This document shows positions 1 through 7,247 of a stretch of 7,265 bases of DNA, piece after piece. Every line of letters starts with the position of its first letter. Position 1 is the first letter of the stretch. Source of the DNA: Acidobacteriota bacterium (GTDB taxonomy: Bacteria; Acidobacteriota; Terriglobia; Bryobacterales; Bryobacteraceae); NCBI GenBank assembly GCA_016871135.1, contig VFZQ01000260.1, positions 1 to 7,265 on the forward strand, read 5' to 3'. The notes below the pieces were generated by a model. That model saw only the letters and a list, made by a program, of their open reading frames with translations. It searched no databases and was not told the DNA's origin. Both the position numbers and the translations under genes were made by a program.

Positions 1-2
1 CC

Positions 3-2675
3 GCCTATCGCGGCGCCACCGGTGACATCAGTTTCGGCGACTCTCTGTTGATCACTCCATCCAGCCGCGTCGAGTTCAGCGGCACGCTAAATCAAACGCT
101 GCGCGTAAAAGCGAATCTCACAAGCCTTGACGATCTCCGCGCGCTGGGTGTCGACGACCCCCTCGCAGTGCGGATCGATGGCGGCACGGTCGAGTTTGCC
201 GGCACTGTGTCTGGCACCGCACGCGAGCCGCTCGCCGCGGGCCAACTGCGCGCGACCAATGTCGTCTATGAAAAGTCAAAGTTCGATTCCGTTACCGCCG
301 CGCTGATCGCTTCGCCGAGCAAACTGACCCTCACGCGTGTAACGGCCGCACAAGGTGCGGCCAACGTGAGCGGTACCGCGACGCTCACTCTCGCCGATTG
401 GCGCGCGAACCAATCGAGCACGATCGACGCCCGCGTCGACGCCCGCGGCGTCAATCTCTCCGCGGTTCGCGAACAAATCGGTATTGAAGAGCGCATCGAC
501 GGTCTGGTCAACGCATCGATCCGGCTGACCGGATCCGTCGAGGATCCGCGCGGTGACATCGACGCCGATTGGTTCCGGCCGGCCTGGCGGGGCGAGGCCA
601 TCGACAGGCTGCGATTCAAGGCCGCTTACGACGGCAGCCGAGTCAATGTCTCGGAGTTCGAAGCCACGCGCGGCGCGGCGAAGCTGAACGGCAAAGGATT
701 CTATGTCCGGAACGGCGCCGCTACAGTCGACTTCGCGCTGGCCGGTCTGGATCTGGCAACCGTTCCACAGGTGCAATCGATTCGCTCCGGAGTTCGCGCG
801 GCCGTGCAGGCAAGCGGCAGAGTTACCGCGCAACTCGCCGGAAAAGAGTGGCAGGTGCGCGCCGCCGAAGCGCGCGGCGGATTGTCGAACATTGTCATCG
901 ATGGTGAGTCCTTCGGAGAGTTGCGCCTCAATGCCACCACGCGCGCCAACGATTTGAGCGTCGCCATAGATGGGACGCTTGCCGGCGCCGCCATTCGCGG
1001 CACGTCGGCCTGGAAGCTCGAAGCGGGCTACCCCGGCAGTGCGCGCATGGAGTTCGGCCAACTTCCGTTTCGTGTCTTTCAATCGCTGCGGCCCGCCAAG
1101 GTAGCGGCTGAAGAGTGGCCGTTTACCGGAGGCTTCCGCGGCAGTGTCGACTTCCGCGGTCCGTTACTCGATGTCGACAAGTGGCGCGTTGCCGTCGCGC
1201 TGCCCGAACTGTTCGCGCGCACCACGCGTGGCGGTGCGGCGGCCGGTTTCGAACTTCGCAACGACGGACCGGTCGTCTTTTCCGCCGAAGGGCGCACGAT
1301 TCAGATTCGCGGCGCGCGCTTCGTCGGACAGGATACGAACCTTTCTGTCGGCGGGACGTTCTCGCTGGCGGAAAAGCGTCCGTGGGATCTGCGCGTCAAC
1401 GGGCGCGTTAACTTAGCGGGCTTGCGAGCCTACAGCCAGGACTTCGTGGCCACCGGTGTTGCGACCATGCAGACCAGCGTCCGCGGCGAACTCGCCAGCC
1501 CTCAGGTGTTCGGATCGCTGGAACTGAAAGACGCCACGCTCAATGTTGACGGTGTTCCCAACGGGCTGGATAAAGTCACGGGGCGCGTTCTCTTCGACCG
1601 GCGCCGCGCGACGATTCAAGACAAACTCACCGCGCAATCGGGCGGCGGCGAACTGTCGCTTGCGGGTTTCTTCGACTTCGCCAGCGCCGAAACTTTCTAT
1701 CGGCTACAAGCGCAGGCCGCGCGCGTGCGCATCCGATACCCCGAGGGCGTCAGCACCGTCGGCGATGCGAATCTTACTCTCACCGGCGCCGCTACGCGCA
1801 GCTTGCTGGCGGGCAACATCACCGTGCTGCGTTCCGGCTTTACGCCGCGCATCGACCTCGGCGGCTTGCTCGCCGGCACCGGCCGCGCGCAGGCGGCGCC
1901 CGGTGAGCCGAATCGCTTCCTCGCCAACATGCAACTTGACGTGAAAGTGCGTACGGCGCCCGACACGCAATTCACGACGTCGCTCACGAACGACTTGCAG
2001 GCCGAAGCGAATCTGCAGGTACGCGGCGTGGGATCGCGGCCCGTCGTGCTCGGCCGAGTCTCGATCAGTCAAGGCGACGTGAATTTCTTCGGCAATAAAT
2101 ATACGATCAAGCGCGGCGAAGTCGCCTTCTATAATCCCGCGACGATTGAGCCCACGCTCGATATGGATCTGGAAACGCGCGTGCGGGGCGTCAACGTGAC
2201 AGTCAACTTTTCCGGGCCGGTGAAGAAGCTCAACGTTTCGTACCGTTCCGATCCGCCACTTCAGCCCAGTGAGATTATCGCGCTGCTCACAGTCGGCCGC
2301 TCACCAACATCGGCCACTGTCGGCACTAGCCAATCGAGCGCCAGCGGATCGTTCCTCGAAAGCGGCGGCAATTCGCTCTTGGGCAGCGCGATCTCCGCGC
2401 CGCTGTCGAGCCAATTGCAGCGCTTCTTCGGCGTCAGCCGCATCAAGATCGATCCAACGATTTCCGGGCTCGACAGTACGCCGCAAGCGCGCGTCACCGT
2501 TGAACAGCAGGTGTCGAAGGACGTGACGATGACGTTCGTGACCAACCTTAACCGTTCGCAACAGCAGGTTGTGCGTTTGGAATGGAACATGAGCCGGGAG
2601 TGGTCGCTCATCGCGCTGCGCGATGAGAACGGAGCGTTTGGCTTGGACTTTCAGGTGCGGAAGCAGGTTAGGTAG
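3..2675 (+). CDS. tamB: TamB-family translocation/assembly protein, C-terminal part (5' partial)
   Basis: The reading frame is open from the left edge. The first in-frame start-like codon (TTG at 48) is not the real start, because the codons before it encode similar beta-rich sequence, so the N-terminus and any signal anchor lie outside. About 890 residues are visible, mostly alternating short beta-strands (patterns such as ATRGAAKLNGKGFYV) typical of the AsmA/TamB lipid-groove architecture. Numbering from codon 48, the last ~340 residues look like the conserved TamB C-terminal domain (DUF490): a G-D-V-N-F-F-G-N-K-Y-T-I-K-R-G-E segment near 677-692, then S-D-P-P-L-Q-P-S-E-I-I-A-L-L at 734-747, and a closing beta-rich tail ending LDFQVRKQVR. 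TamB-like proteins are anchored in the inner membrane, span the periplasm, and are linked to outer-membrane protein insertion (with TamA/BamA) and phospholipid transport. The partner gene, if adjacent, would be upstream and is not visible. The family call is firm; the precise role here is inferred. Confidence 0.92.
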   Translation, partial: AYRGATGDISFGDSLLITPSSRVEFSGTLNQTLRVKANLTSLDDLRALGVDDPLAVRIDGGTVEFAGTVSGTAREPLAAGQLRATNVVYEKSKFDSVTAALIASPSKLTLTRVTAAQGAANVSGTATLTLADWRANQSSTIDARVDARGVNLSAVREQIGIEERIDGLVNASIRLTGSVEDPRGDIDADWFRPAWRGEAIDRLRFKAAYDGSRVNVSEFEATRGAAKLNGKGFYVRNGAATVDFALAGLDLATVPQVQSIRSGVRAAVQASGRVTAQLAGKEWQVRAAEARGGLSNIVIDGESFGELRLNATTRANDLSVAIDGTLAGAAIRGTSAWKLEAGYPGSARMEFGQLPFRVFQSLRPAKVAAEEWPFTGGFRGSVDFRGPLLDVDKWRVAVALPELFARTTRGGAAAGFELRNDGPVVFSAEGRTIQIRGARFVGQDTNLSVGGTFSLAEKRPWDLRVNGRVNLAGLRAYSQDFVATGVATMQTSVRGELASPQVFGSLELKDATLNVDGVPNGLDKVTGRVLFDRRRATIQDKLTAQSGGGELSLAGFFDFASAETFYRLQAQAARVRIRYPEGVSTVGDANLTLTGAATRSLLAGNITVLRSGFTPRIDLGGLLAGTGRAQAAPGEPNRFLANMQLDVKVRTAPDTQFTTSLTNDLQAEANLQVRGVGSRPVVLGRVSISQGDVNFFGNKYTIKRGEVAFYNPATIEPTLDMDLETRVRGVNVTVNFSGPVKKLNVSYRSDPPLQPSEIIALLTVGRSPTSATVGTSQSSASGSFLESGGNSLLGSAISAPLSSQLQRFFGVSRIKIDPTISGLDSTPQARVTVEQQVSKDVTMTFVTNLNRSQQQVVRLEWNMSREWSLIALRDENGAFGLDFQVRKQVR

Positions 2676-3141
2676 TTGCCGGAACTTTCGCCGGCGTCGT
2701 GACCGGCTGGCCGGGCGGCACTGGGATGAGGCCTAACTGTTGAAAGAGTGACATGGAGTCTAAGCAATTCCAGCCCTCTTGGAGCTTTCCGTCGGCGACG
2801 CGGAACATCGTCATGCCCTCGTAGACCACCTTACGGCCAGTCGCGGGAAATCCGAGTCCGTCTCCTTTGTGCGTGCCTGTGACCTTGTAATGGGCCGCGC
2901 ACAGATCGCCTTCGGTCACGCAACGGAGCAGGGTTATCCCGATGTCGGGAAAGGAAGCCCGCATGCTCTGGAAAAATGGCTTAAATTGGTCCGGCCCTTT
3001 CAGGTCGCCCGAAGAAAGCCCGCGCGCGACGGCGTCGGTTGCAACCAAATCGTCGATTGCATTCTCTTCTCCGTTGTTCCACACACGTTCGAACCACTGT
3101 CGAACGACAGCGTCCGCTCCACTTGCATTCCGATTTGGCAT
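2668..3141 (-). CDS. SnoaL-like ester cyclase / NTF2-fold protein
   Basis: A 157-residue soluble protein with the hallmarks of the SnoaL-like polyketide-cyclase/ester-cyclase family, a small alpha+beta barrel. It opens with a helix containing R-Q-W-F-E-R-V-W-N-N-G (14-24), followed by F-P-D (64-66), H-Y-K-V-T-G-T-H-K-G (84-93), G-F-P-A-T-G-R (97-103) and the signature G-K-L-Q-E-G-W-N-C-L-D (118-128), ending Q-Q-L-G (134-137). Asp128 aligns with the conserved acidic residue of the fold. Many members are uncharacterised and the substrate cannot be read from sequence. A GTG 15 bases upstream (3156) is also in frame; I prefer the ATG because a G-run (complement of 3156-3160) precedes it, although the spacing of about 14 nt is long. 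A Pro/Thr-rich tail of roughly 20 residues follows the fold. The gene is convergent with tamB and its TAA lies within tamB's last codons (8-bp overlap). No polyketide genes are nearby, so a biosynthetic role is not supported. Confidence 0.85.
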   Translation of the reverse strand: MPNRNASGADAVVRQWFERVWNNGEENAIDDLVATDAVARGLSSGDLKGPDQFKPFFQSMRASFPDIGITLLRCVTEGDLCAAHYKVTGTHKGDGLGFPATGRKVVYEGMTMFRVADGKLQEGWNCLDSMSLFQQLGLIPVPPGQPVTTPAKVPATT

Positions 3142-3197
3142 GTAGTCATTATGCACCCCCGCGCGGGAGGCGAAAAAACCAGTTCAAATAGAGTGTT
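3142..3197. promoter_or_regulatory. Divergent intergenic gap with GC palindrome and weak promoter candidate
   Basis: These 56 bp separate two divergent genes, so at least one promoter should lie here or just inside a flanking gene. A perfect 10-bp palindrome, CCCGCGCGGG, sits at 3158-3167 and could bind a dimeric regulator or simply reflect GC bias. On the + strand, TTGCAT (3123-3128) and CATTAT (3147-3152), spaced 18 bp, form a weak sigma70-like pair that would start near 3159. No convincing promoter is seen for the minus-strand gene. An A-tract follows at 3173-3178. Confidence 0.25.
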
Positions 3198-3506
3198 ATG
3201 GCCAAGATGCGCCTGCGCACGGAGAACAACCGCCTGAAGATCGAGCATTCCATCCTCGACGGCGTGCGCGCCATGCTCAATCGACTGCTGCGCGATCGCG
3301 ACGACATCCGCTCGATTGTCCCGGGCCGCATCGCTATCGTCCGCGACGCCCGAGGCCCCGTGAAGGTTCGCGTCACTGTTCCCGTCACCAACGGGTGGAA
3401 AGCGATCGCGCTTAGCGATGGTGCGCGCCAGGAGCTCTTCATCAGCACCACGATGGATCGTGATGCGCTCGAGACCGCACTCAAGAAAGCCGCCGAGGAC
3501 GCGTGA
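3198..3506 (+). CDS. Small conserved protein, DUF2103-like
   Basis: A 102-residue protein with no signal peptide or membrane segment. It has a basic N-terminus, then H-S-I-L-D-G (17-22) leading into a predicted helix, I-V-P-G-R-I (40-45), a beta-rich block with V-K-V-R-V-T-V-P (55-62), G-W-K-A-I-A (66-71), Q-E-L-F-I (78-82) and a C-terminal helix. From memory this pattern matches the DUF2103 family, described only as a predicted metal-binding protein of unknown function; I could not run a profile search. If metal is bound, His17 is the only histidine available, so the label should be treated cautiously. ATG 3198 has only a weak GAG at 3191-3193 as a ribosome site; ATG 3207 is the alternative start. 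Its TGA overlaps the GTG of the next gene by 4 bp (GTGA at 3503-3506), which suggests translational coupling to the glycosyltransferase. Confidence 0.75.
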   Translation: MAKMRLRTENNRLKIEHSILDGVRAMLNRLLRDRDDIRSIVPGRIAIVRDARGPVKVRVTVPVTNGWKAIALSDGARQELFISTTMDRDALETALKKAAEDA

Positions 3507-5038
3507 TTCGTTTCTGGCTTCCGCTCGCGCTGCTCGTCATTGGTTCGGTCCGCATCGCCTCCACATGGGGCGTCTTCTCGCAGACCTTTGACGAAGCCTT
3601 CCATCTTGCCTGTGGTCTCGAATGGTGGGAGAAGAAGCAATACACGCGCGAGCGCCAGCATCCGCCTCTCGCTCGAATTGCCGTTGGCGCACTGCCGTAT
3701 CTTCTCGAAGGCCGCCAAGACAATCCGGAGGTCGATCCGCATCGCAGCGGCGTCGCCGCGCTCGGCACCGGCGAACAATACCGGCGCGGGCTGCTCCTCG
3801 CTCGAGCCGGCATTCTCCCTTTCTTCTGGATCTTCTGCGTCTCGCTCTGGCGATGGACACTCTTCCGGTTCTCGCCCGAGATCGGGCTCGCGACGCTCTT
3901 CGTCGCATCACAATTACCACCAATACTGGGTCACAGCGGCCTTGCGACGACCGACCTCGCGCCTGTCGCTCTCCTTGCCGCCTTCGGTTGGCGCTTCGAT
4001 GAGTGGCAGCGTGACCCGCGGTGGCCAAACACGCTCTGGGCCGCTCTCGCGCTTGGTCTCGCGTTGGTGTCGAAGTTCACCGTTCTGGCGTTCGCGCCCG
4101 TGTTCGCCGCAATCCTAATTCGAAAGTTCTCGCGCCGCCACGCTGTTCAACTGCTTGCCGGATTGCTGCTCGCGCTCGTCGTGATCGCTTCCGCGTACCG
4201 ATTTAGGAAAGAGTTCTGGAAGCCGCGCGAAGAGATGCGCGGATCGGTCTCCGCGCGTGTTGCCGGTCTCGGCGCGTTTTTTACCGCCTATGCCGAAGGG
4301 GTAGAAGTCGCGCGCAAACACAATGCCGAAGGTCACTTTACCTATCTGCTCGGCCACAGCGGGAACACCGGCGACTGGCGGTTCTTCCCGGTTGCGTTCT
4401 TCTTCAAGACGCCGATCCCAGTGTTGATCCTCCTCGCTCTTGCGCTCCTTCGACGCGAAGCGCGCTGGGCCTGGTGCTTATTCGCCGTCCCGCTGCTCAT
4501 TCTATTGCCGTCGAACGTAAACCTCGGCATTCGGCACGCCCTCGTGCTCTATATCGGCGTCACGATCGCCGCCGGCATCGCGCTCGCGCATCTTTGGAGC
4601 GCGCGCCGGTACATTGCCATAGCGCTGGGCGTTTGGCTCACATGGAACACAACGGAGGCGCATCCCGACTATGCGTTCTGGTTCAATGAATTCGCGGGTG
4701 CGCATCCCGAACGCATACTCGCCGAAAGCGACCTCGACTGGGGCCAGGACCTGCATCGCGCCGTTGCCGCGCTTGATCGCCGCGGCATCGCGAAATGCCG
4801 CCTGGCCTATTTCGGCGCGGTTGAGTGGCAGGAGCAGTTCCCCGGCCGTTTCGAAGAGTTCTGGTGGCCGCTCGAAGCTCCCGGCTGCACGCTGGTGAGC
4901 GTCCGCAATCAGAGTTTCGAAGCGGCGCGGGCGGTTCAAGCCGGCCTGAAACCGGAGTTGGACTGGCTGAAAAAGTACGAACCCGCCGAAACAATCGGCC
5001 GCTCCATGCGCCTGTACCTGATCGACAAGGTACACTGA
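3503..5038 (+). CDS. Multi-pass glycosyltransferase, GT39/PMT-like (GT-C fold)
   Basis: A 511-residue integral membrane protein. About nine or ten hydrophobic segments are visible, near residues 5-24, 97-118, 128-145, 150-162, 175-205, 213-233, 294-316, 322-337, 346-365 and 370-383, followed by a soluble tail of about 125 residues. Family marks of polyprenyl-phosphate-sugar-dependent GT-C transferases are present: the first-loop acidic pair D30-E31, H53-P54-P55-L56, and H144-S-G-L-A-T-T-D151. A later N-L-G-I-R-H (340-345) and the tail motif E-S-D-L-D-W-G-Q-D (408-416) recur, as I recall, in bacterial members of this group. The expected reaction moves a sugar from a lipid-phosphate donor to a protein, lipid or glycan on the outer face of the inner membrane; the acceptor is unknown. 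It starts at GTG 3503, overlapping the DUF2103-like stop, with GAGG at 3495-3498 as ribosome site. gap follows after 38 bp. Confidence 0.85.
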   Translation: MIRFWLPLALLVIGSVRIASTWGVFSQTFDEAFHLACGLEWWEKKQYTRERQHPPLARIAVGALPYLLEGRQDNPEVDPHRSGVAALGTGEQYRRGLLLARAGILPFFWIFCVSLWRWTLFRFSPEIGLATLFVASQLPPILGHSGLATTDLAPVALLAAFGWRFDEWQRDPRWPNTLWAALALGLALVSKFTVLAFAPVFAAILIRKFSRRHAVQLLAGLLLALVVIASAYRFRKEFWKPREEMRGSVSARVAGLGAFFTAYAEGVEVARKHNAEGHFTYLLGHSGNTGDWRFFPVAFFFKTPIPVLILLALALLRREARWAWCLFAVPLLILLPSNVNLGIRHALVLYIGVTIAAGIALAHLWSARRYIAIALGVWLTWNTTEAHPDYAFWFNEFAGAHPERILAESDLDWGQDLHRAVAALDRRGIAKCRLAYFGAVEWQEQFPGRFEEFWWPLEAPGCTLVSVRNQSFEAARAVQAGLKPELDWLKKYEPAETIGRSMRLYLIDKVH

Positions 5039-5059
5039 AGAGATATCCCACCCTTCCGC

Positions 5060-5065
5060 AAGGAG
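5060..5065 (+). promoter_or_regulatory. Ribosome binding site of gap
   Basis: AAGGAG lies 11 nt before the ATG at 5077. It decides the start of gap, because the same frame stays open upstream to about 4825 through GT39 coding sequence, and that extension has no GAPDH character. No clear promoter is visible in the 38-bp gap, so transcription comes either from the upstream genes or from a promoter inside the GT39 gene. Confidence 0.8.
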
Positions 5066-5076
5066 ATTCAAAGTAC

Positions 5077-6084
<1,008 letters not shown>

Positions 6085-6101
6085 GCCAAAGTAACTACCT
6101 G

Positions 6102-6136
6102 ATAGCGGCCGCTTCGGCGGCCGCTATTTCATTTTT
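6102..6136 (+). terminator. Rho-independent terminator of gap, UUCG tetraloop
   Basis: A perfect 11-bp stem (6102-6112 with 6117-6127) is closed by a TTCG loop in the extra-stable C(UUCG)G context, followed by TTTCATTTTT. It starts 17 nt after the gap stop codon. On the minus strand no T-run follows the hairpin, so it should act mainly on rightward transcripts. The stop codon of the convergent hydrolase gene (6124-6126) lies within the right arm, and that gene's last three sense codons occupy most of the T-tract. Confidence 0.93.
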
Positions 6137-7014
6137 AGGTAGCGGTCGAACCACGCGACCATTTCGCCCATGTAATCCGGCGGGTTCACCGCGCCGGGGA
6201 ATGTCGGCCCATGTCCGGCGCCGGGCACGAGCACCAGTTTCGTCGTCACACCCGCGGCTTTCAGCGCCTTCTCGAAATCGACGGACTGCGCGTAGGGGAC
6301 CAATTCGTCTTTGTCGCCGTGCACCAGCAGGAACGGCGGGTCGTCGGAAGAAATGTGAGAAGAGGGCGAGGCCTCAGTGTAGAGCTTGTATTCGGCCGTC
6401 AGCTTGTCGGGCCCGCGTCCCTGATTCGCCGGCGGCAGCGACACGCCAACGAAGCGCGCGCCGGCCTGCTCCATCGTGAAAAAGTTCGTCGGCGCGGCGC
6501 GTGCCACCACACATTGCACCTTCGCGCTTTCGCGTTCGACCGGATCGGGATCGGCCGGGTTTCCTTTGCCGTCGAGCGTTCCCAACATGCTGACCAAATG
6601 TCCACCGGACGATCCGTCCGACGCTCCGATGCGGTCGGAGCGGATGCCGTACTTCGCGGCGTTGTGCCGGATGAAGCGAACCGCGCGCCGCACGTCGTCG
6701 ACGGCGGCCGGATATCGATAGCGCGGTAGGGCGCGATGATTCAGCGTGAACACTGTGGAGCCCGCGGCTACCAGCGGCTTGGCGTACATCGCCGATTGCG
6801 AGTTCGACTTCAGCTGCCACGATGAGTAGGCCATCGGCGCCGTCCAGCCGCTGCCGGAGATGAACACCACGCCGAAGCCGTTCGGGTTCGCGGGCTTGTG
6901 CACGTCCATTAGCAGCGCCGCGCCGGAGTACATTCCGTAGACGACGTTTGATTCGACGGTGGTGTCGGCCGACCATGCGCAGGCGGCCAGTAGCGGGAGC
7001 AGGTGGTTTTTCAT
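6124..7014 (-). CDS. Exported alpha/beta hydrolase, esterase/acetylesterase-like
   Basis: A 296-residue alpha/beta-hydrolase of the BD-FAE/acetyl-esterase type. The N-terminus (MKNH, then LLPLLAACAWSA) is a short export signal; L-A-A-C (9-12) fits a lipobox, so it could be a lipoprotein, or it may be cleaved after A16. The core shows L-N-H-R (91-94), P-A-A-V-D-D-V (102-108) and K-Y-G-I-R-S-D-R-I-G (121-130). The nucleophile elbow is D-G-S-S-G-G-H-L (133-140) with Ser135, the acid is Asp236 in H-G-D-K-D-E-L-V-P, and the base is His268 in G-A-G-H-G, so the triad looks complete. Two departures: the usual oxyanion H-G-G-G-W reads S-G-S-G-W (53-57), and the first elbow glycine is Asp133. The substrate is unknown; carbohydrate esters or small acyl esters are plausible. 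Start ATG 7014 has no strong ribosome site. Its promoter is probably the shared A/T box near 7063-7069. Confidence 0.88.
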   Translation of the reverse strand: MKNHLLPLLAACAWSADTTVESNVVYGMYSGAALLMDVHKPANPNGFGVVFISGSGWTAPMAYSSWQLKSNSQSAMYAKPLVAAGSTVFTLNHRALPRYRYPAAVDDVRRAVRFIRHNAAKYGIRSDRIGASDGSSGGHLVSMLGTLDGKGNPADPDPVERESAKVQCVVARAAPTNFFTMEQAGARFVGVSLPPANQGRGPDKLTAEYKLYTEASPSSHISSDDPPFLLVHGDKDELVPYAQSVDFEKALKAAGVTTKLVLVPGAGHGPTFPGAVNPPDYMGEMVAWFDRYLKMK

Positions 7015-7061
7015 ACCGGCGAGTTTAGCAGACGGACCATCCGAGACTGCGGACTTGGCGC

Positions 7062-7070
7062 CTATAATAG
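7062..7070. promoter_or_regulatory. -10 element with inverted near-symmetry, possible bidirectional promoter
   Basis: CTATAATAG contains a consensus TATAAT on the + strand (7063-7068) and TATTAT on the minus strand (7064-7069). Rightward initiation would fall near 7075, at the start of a structured region. Leftward initiation would fall near 7057, giving the hydrolase gene a leader of about 43 nt. For leftward reading a -35-like CTGATA (complement of 7088-7093) is 18 bp upstream. For rightward reading no good -35 is seen. Function is inferred from sequence only. Confidence 0.5.
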
Positions 7071-7074
7071 ACGC

Positions 7075-7247
7075 AGTTGGCGGGTAGTATCAGGAGAGGG
7101 CGGTAAGGGCCGCCATCGCGGAGGCCACGAAATGAAACCACGCCTGTCCAAATTAGGCTCTGAAAGAAGAGAGGCAAGGTCCTGGTAGGGTTAGAAGACG
7201 TTCCGCCAAGAACAGAATCCAACCCGACGAGGACCAAGCCCTGACAC
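7075..7247 (+). ncRNA. Candidate structured RNA (nested stems), family not recognised
   Basis: Following the TATAAT box, the + strand holds a set of complementary arms that nest without conflict. An outer stem, GTATCAG (7087-7093) with CTGACAC (7241-7247), has six of seven pairs and one A.C mismatch. A 5' hairpin pairs GGCGG (7099-7103) with CCGCC (7110-7114). A small hairpin pairs AGGC (7122-7125) with GCCT (7142-7145). A long 3' arm pairs GGC (7173-7175) with GCC (7238-7240), a symmetric AA/AA loop follows, then GGTCCT (7178-7183) with AGGACC (7230-7235), GGGTT (7188-7192) with AACCC (7221-7225), and an apical GTTC (7200-7203) with GAAC (7210-7213). I could not match it to 6S, RNase P, tmRNA, SRP or a riboswitch. 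It may be a leader, an sRNA, or the start of a larger element beyond the window. Pairings were found by eye, with no energy calculation. Confidence 0.4.
7132..7188 (+). CDS. Possible 18-residue leader peptide ORF
   Basis: ATG at 7132 follows GGAGG (7120-7124) with a 7-nt spacer, one of the better ribosome sites in the window. The ORF encodes a strongly basic peptide, MKPRLSKLGSERREARSW, ending at TAG 7186-7188. It sits inside the candidate structured RNA: the Shine-Dalgarno lies in the AGGC/GCCT hairpin and the 3' end runs into the 5' arm of the long stem. The position resembles an attenuator leader or an sRNA with a small ORF. Such short ORFs occur by chance in purine-rich sequence, so this is tentative and no homologue is recognised. 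Confidence 0.25.
   Translation: MKPRLSKLGSERREARSW

Noticed and set aside
276..1082. Long minus-strand open frame (268 codons) antisense to tamB
   Set aside because: It lies wholly inside a well-supported TamB frame; the product is Arg/Gly-rich low-complexity typical of GC-rich shadow frames, with no recognisable domain.
2678..2695. GCCGG/CCGGC hairpin at the tamB-SnoaL junction as a terminator
   Set aside because: Only a 5-bp stem with no T-tract on either strand, and it lies within coding sequence.
4502..5071. Minus-strand open frame (189 codons) antisense to the glycosyltransferase
   Set aside because: No domain signature, and the opposite frame has clear membrane segments and motifs.
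4825..5076. N-terminal extension of gap in the same frame
   Set aside because: It overlaps the GT39 coding region in another frame, and GAPDH homology starts exactly at ATG 5077, which has AAGGAG upstream.
7003..7188. 61-codon plus-strand ORF starting at 7003
   Set aside because: It begins inside the hydrolase gene on the other strand, crosses the presumed promoter and has no ribosome site; only the final 18 codons from 7132 have start signals.
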